The position numbers and the translations under genes were made by a program. A DNA stretch of 22,343 nucleotides from the IMG/VR virus record IMGVR_UViG_3300031857_001526, positions 1 to 22,343 of that record; one strand, written 5' to 3'. Below the pieces are notes generated by a model that made no database searches, had not been told where the DNA came from, and saw only the letters and a list, made by a program, of their open reading frames with translations. Of the stretch, positions 22,101 through 22,343 are shown in pieces. The DNA is from a virus. The first letter of the stretch is position 1. Every line of letters begins with the position of its first letter.

Positions 22101-22343
22101 GAATATTTAATGTAGTGCCATTAAAAGTAGCAGCCCCACTACTTCCAGTAGTTGTTAAACTGATTTGCCTTTGAAACTGAACTGGACTTGCTCCATCTAT
22201 TTTGTAATAAGGAATACCAGTTGCATCAGCGTAAATAGTTGTATGATTGCCTATTCCACTCGGTGTTGAACTTTGAAACCTCATGTGCAAATGCCCGTTT
22301 CCTCCCGTTCCTGTAATTGATAAACTTTTGGCATTAAGTGAGT
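19123..22343 (-). CDS. Tail fibre / receptor-binding protein with SGNH hydrolase domain, N-terminus beyond the right edge
   Basis: At least 1073 residues; the frame stays open through 22343, so no start is in the window (in-frame TTG/ATG near 22284-22290 are internal). The region near the edge (SITGTGGNGHLHMRFQS, then TTIYADATGIPYYKIDGASP) resembles repeats of Bacteroidota phage tail proteins. An SGNH/GDSL hydrolase follows: IFGDSQSAGTG (Ser near codon 308) and DGVHLSDSG (Asp/His near 445). Then come SGNNNI/TGNTNV/SGSKNI/SGSNNI/TGSRNI repeats (about 20340-20600), typical of a beta-helical shaft. The C-terminal 230 residues look like a lectin-type beta-sandwich. It probably binds and deacetylates a surface glycan. 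Confidence 0.85.
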   Translation of the reverse strand, partial: SLNAKSLSITGTGGNGHLHMRFQSSTPSGIGNHTTIYADATGIPYYKIDGASPVQFQRQISLTTTGSSGAATFNGTTLNIPQYSGGGDSSWVSTETGVMPSNYVGYKVNSTLTSLPSGWVDNTPDATVTFSGKMIVSGGNKNSVGVGGTNVYRNRLTTSFYNYDKLKFSTTLIPQDKTSTSFGFAIHFESNNGSIAGQSNFVFDMSTTADSGRIILYNQLSTELTRSVMSLAFNSLDTLDFFLIRDNAYAEARVYNRRTGNSVDLRLPNQNGFGIGGKMAFGFLGGEQHYTKFQVYSWNRKNHGYTIFGDSQSAGTGSTSESKSFTYLLLRGDKTKFNNISSPSLGMQDALTSHLPIAIELESPVIFTLGYNNRTIDTNTFRQYADSLLQPMRRAGVRIAAIATMVTQASGLNNLPNTTLINLANTYGIPIVRIDTAIKIRHLSNDGVHLSDSGQILFAREIEKVIGSEIAALFTNDTSSFAKLYDLPVGNENMERVVVDKEGNLFKQPVKNYNIIENKYDVLNTDFLVSQKNATLYTDGLVMTDSGFVQSNERGLYISFAPIREAVNYGTTWKSNIQIHNSIFGSTRAKNTISGNNNILFHTSYGNSRGSITGNTNVLINTAPADASTVSGSKNISINGAIGLTSGSNNIGIGENSLLGITTGSRNIHLIMNNGNGNAGANISNSMIFGEFATESDNQWQTNDVSFSSGGLFAATNIWLGGRSVGERDLSFNVASVTNVSNYKGNDFDFNLSRGRGTGRSGNLRFYSYNSTTSGTTLHSVKNLELTIANDSVTVDARLRVNAATFINKDSLPITTGKLWHIVVDTPTNQLMRQQVTAAPATRMDTTFAATQIAYIDRFNISDASRTGFIGNISTFSGTGSGLAFQTFTHSEDVLNWLALSSGTQSVAGNSRSSIKNLNTFIAAGTTPTIIEWRVNLSSLGSASDAVICKVGLFFQAVNTDETNGAFFLFDTTGTSTGSAAVGRWQTVTALSSVRTYTTTSVPVTTNWTKLKIRITSTRYEFFINDVLVSVHTTNLPTPEAPNLFIRKQTGSTAVRLWPDYFAIYKTHATVK

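Noticed and set aside
1-22343. tRNA or rRNA genes
   Set aside because: No cloverleaf with a GTTCRA-type T-loop or any rRNA-like stretch was noticed in the intergenic parts; a tRNAscan run would be decisive.

Overview
The window reads as part of a tailed-phage genome (or prophage) of a Bacteroidota host. The supporting evidence is low GC, promoters of the TTG-N19/20-TAnnTTTG type, few purine-rich ribosome sites, and a full set of phage genes: a gp3-like small terminase, a PBSX/P22-type large terminase, an HK97-type portal, ERF recombinase, NinG, DnaB helicase, an M15 endolysin and a tail fibre. Capsid and most tail genes are absent. Packaging genes run leftward off the left edge and a tail fibre enters leftward from the right edge, so the two ends would meet on a circular or circularly permuted map.

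Layout. (1) 1-3549, minus strand: a small gene with DnaA-like features, TerS, TerL, portal and a truncated gene at the edge. (2) 3550-3675: divergent control region. (3) 3676-10290, plus strand: early/replication operon, with an outer-membrane-like protein, ERF annealing protein plus PD-(D/E)XK exonuclease, a DUF736-like protein, NinG, two small HTH proteins, a protein with a DnaA-domain-IV-like tail, a DUF1376-type helicase loader carrying candidate origin iterons, DnaB, and a ribbon-helix-helix protein. Many junctions are ATGA overlaps, which points to coupled translation. (4) 10285-13704, plus strand: a cluster that looks like integron gene cassettes, with five attC-like sites and no integrase in view. 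(5) 13746-14270: two small plus-strand phage genes. (6) 14267-22343, minus strand: a small metallopeptidase, a metallophosphoesterase, a lysis module (M15 endolysin, small membrane proteins, a u-spanin-like lipoprotein), secreted proteins and a large SGNH-hydrolase tail fibre open at the right edge.

The most unusual part is region 4. Each spacer between genes holds long imperfect inverted arms around a loop, flanked by AAC and GTT core trinucleotides. In four consecutive cassettes the 9-10 bases at the cassette start are exactly complementary to those at the cassette end, which is what integron integrase recombination produces. The cargo includes a GT-A glycosyltransferase resembling phage DNA-base glycosyltransferases and a beta-class DNA methyltransferase, suggesting that the phage collected DNA-modification genes through cassette exchange. 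In two of the sites the start codon of the next gene lies in the attC loop and the frame reads through the 3' arm with the same phase.
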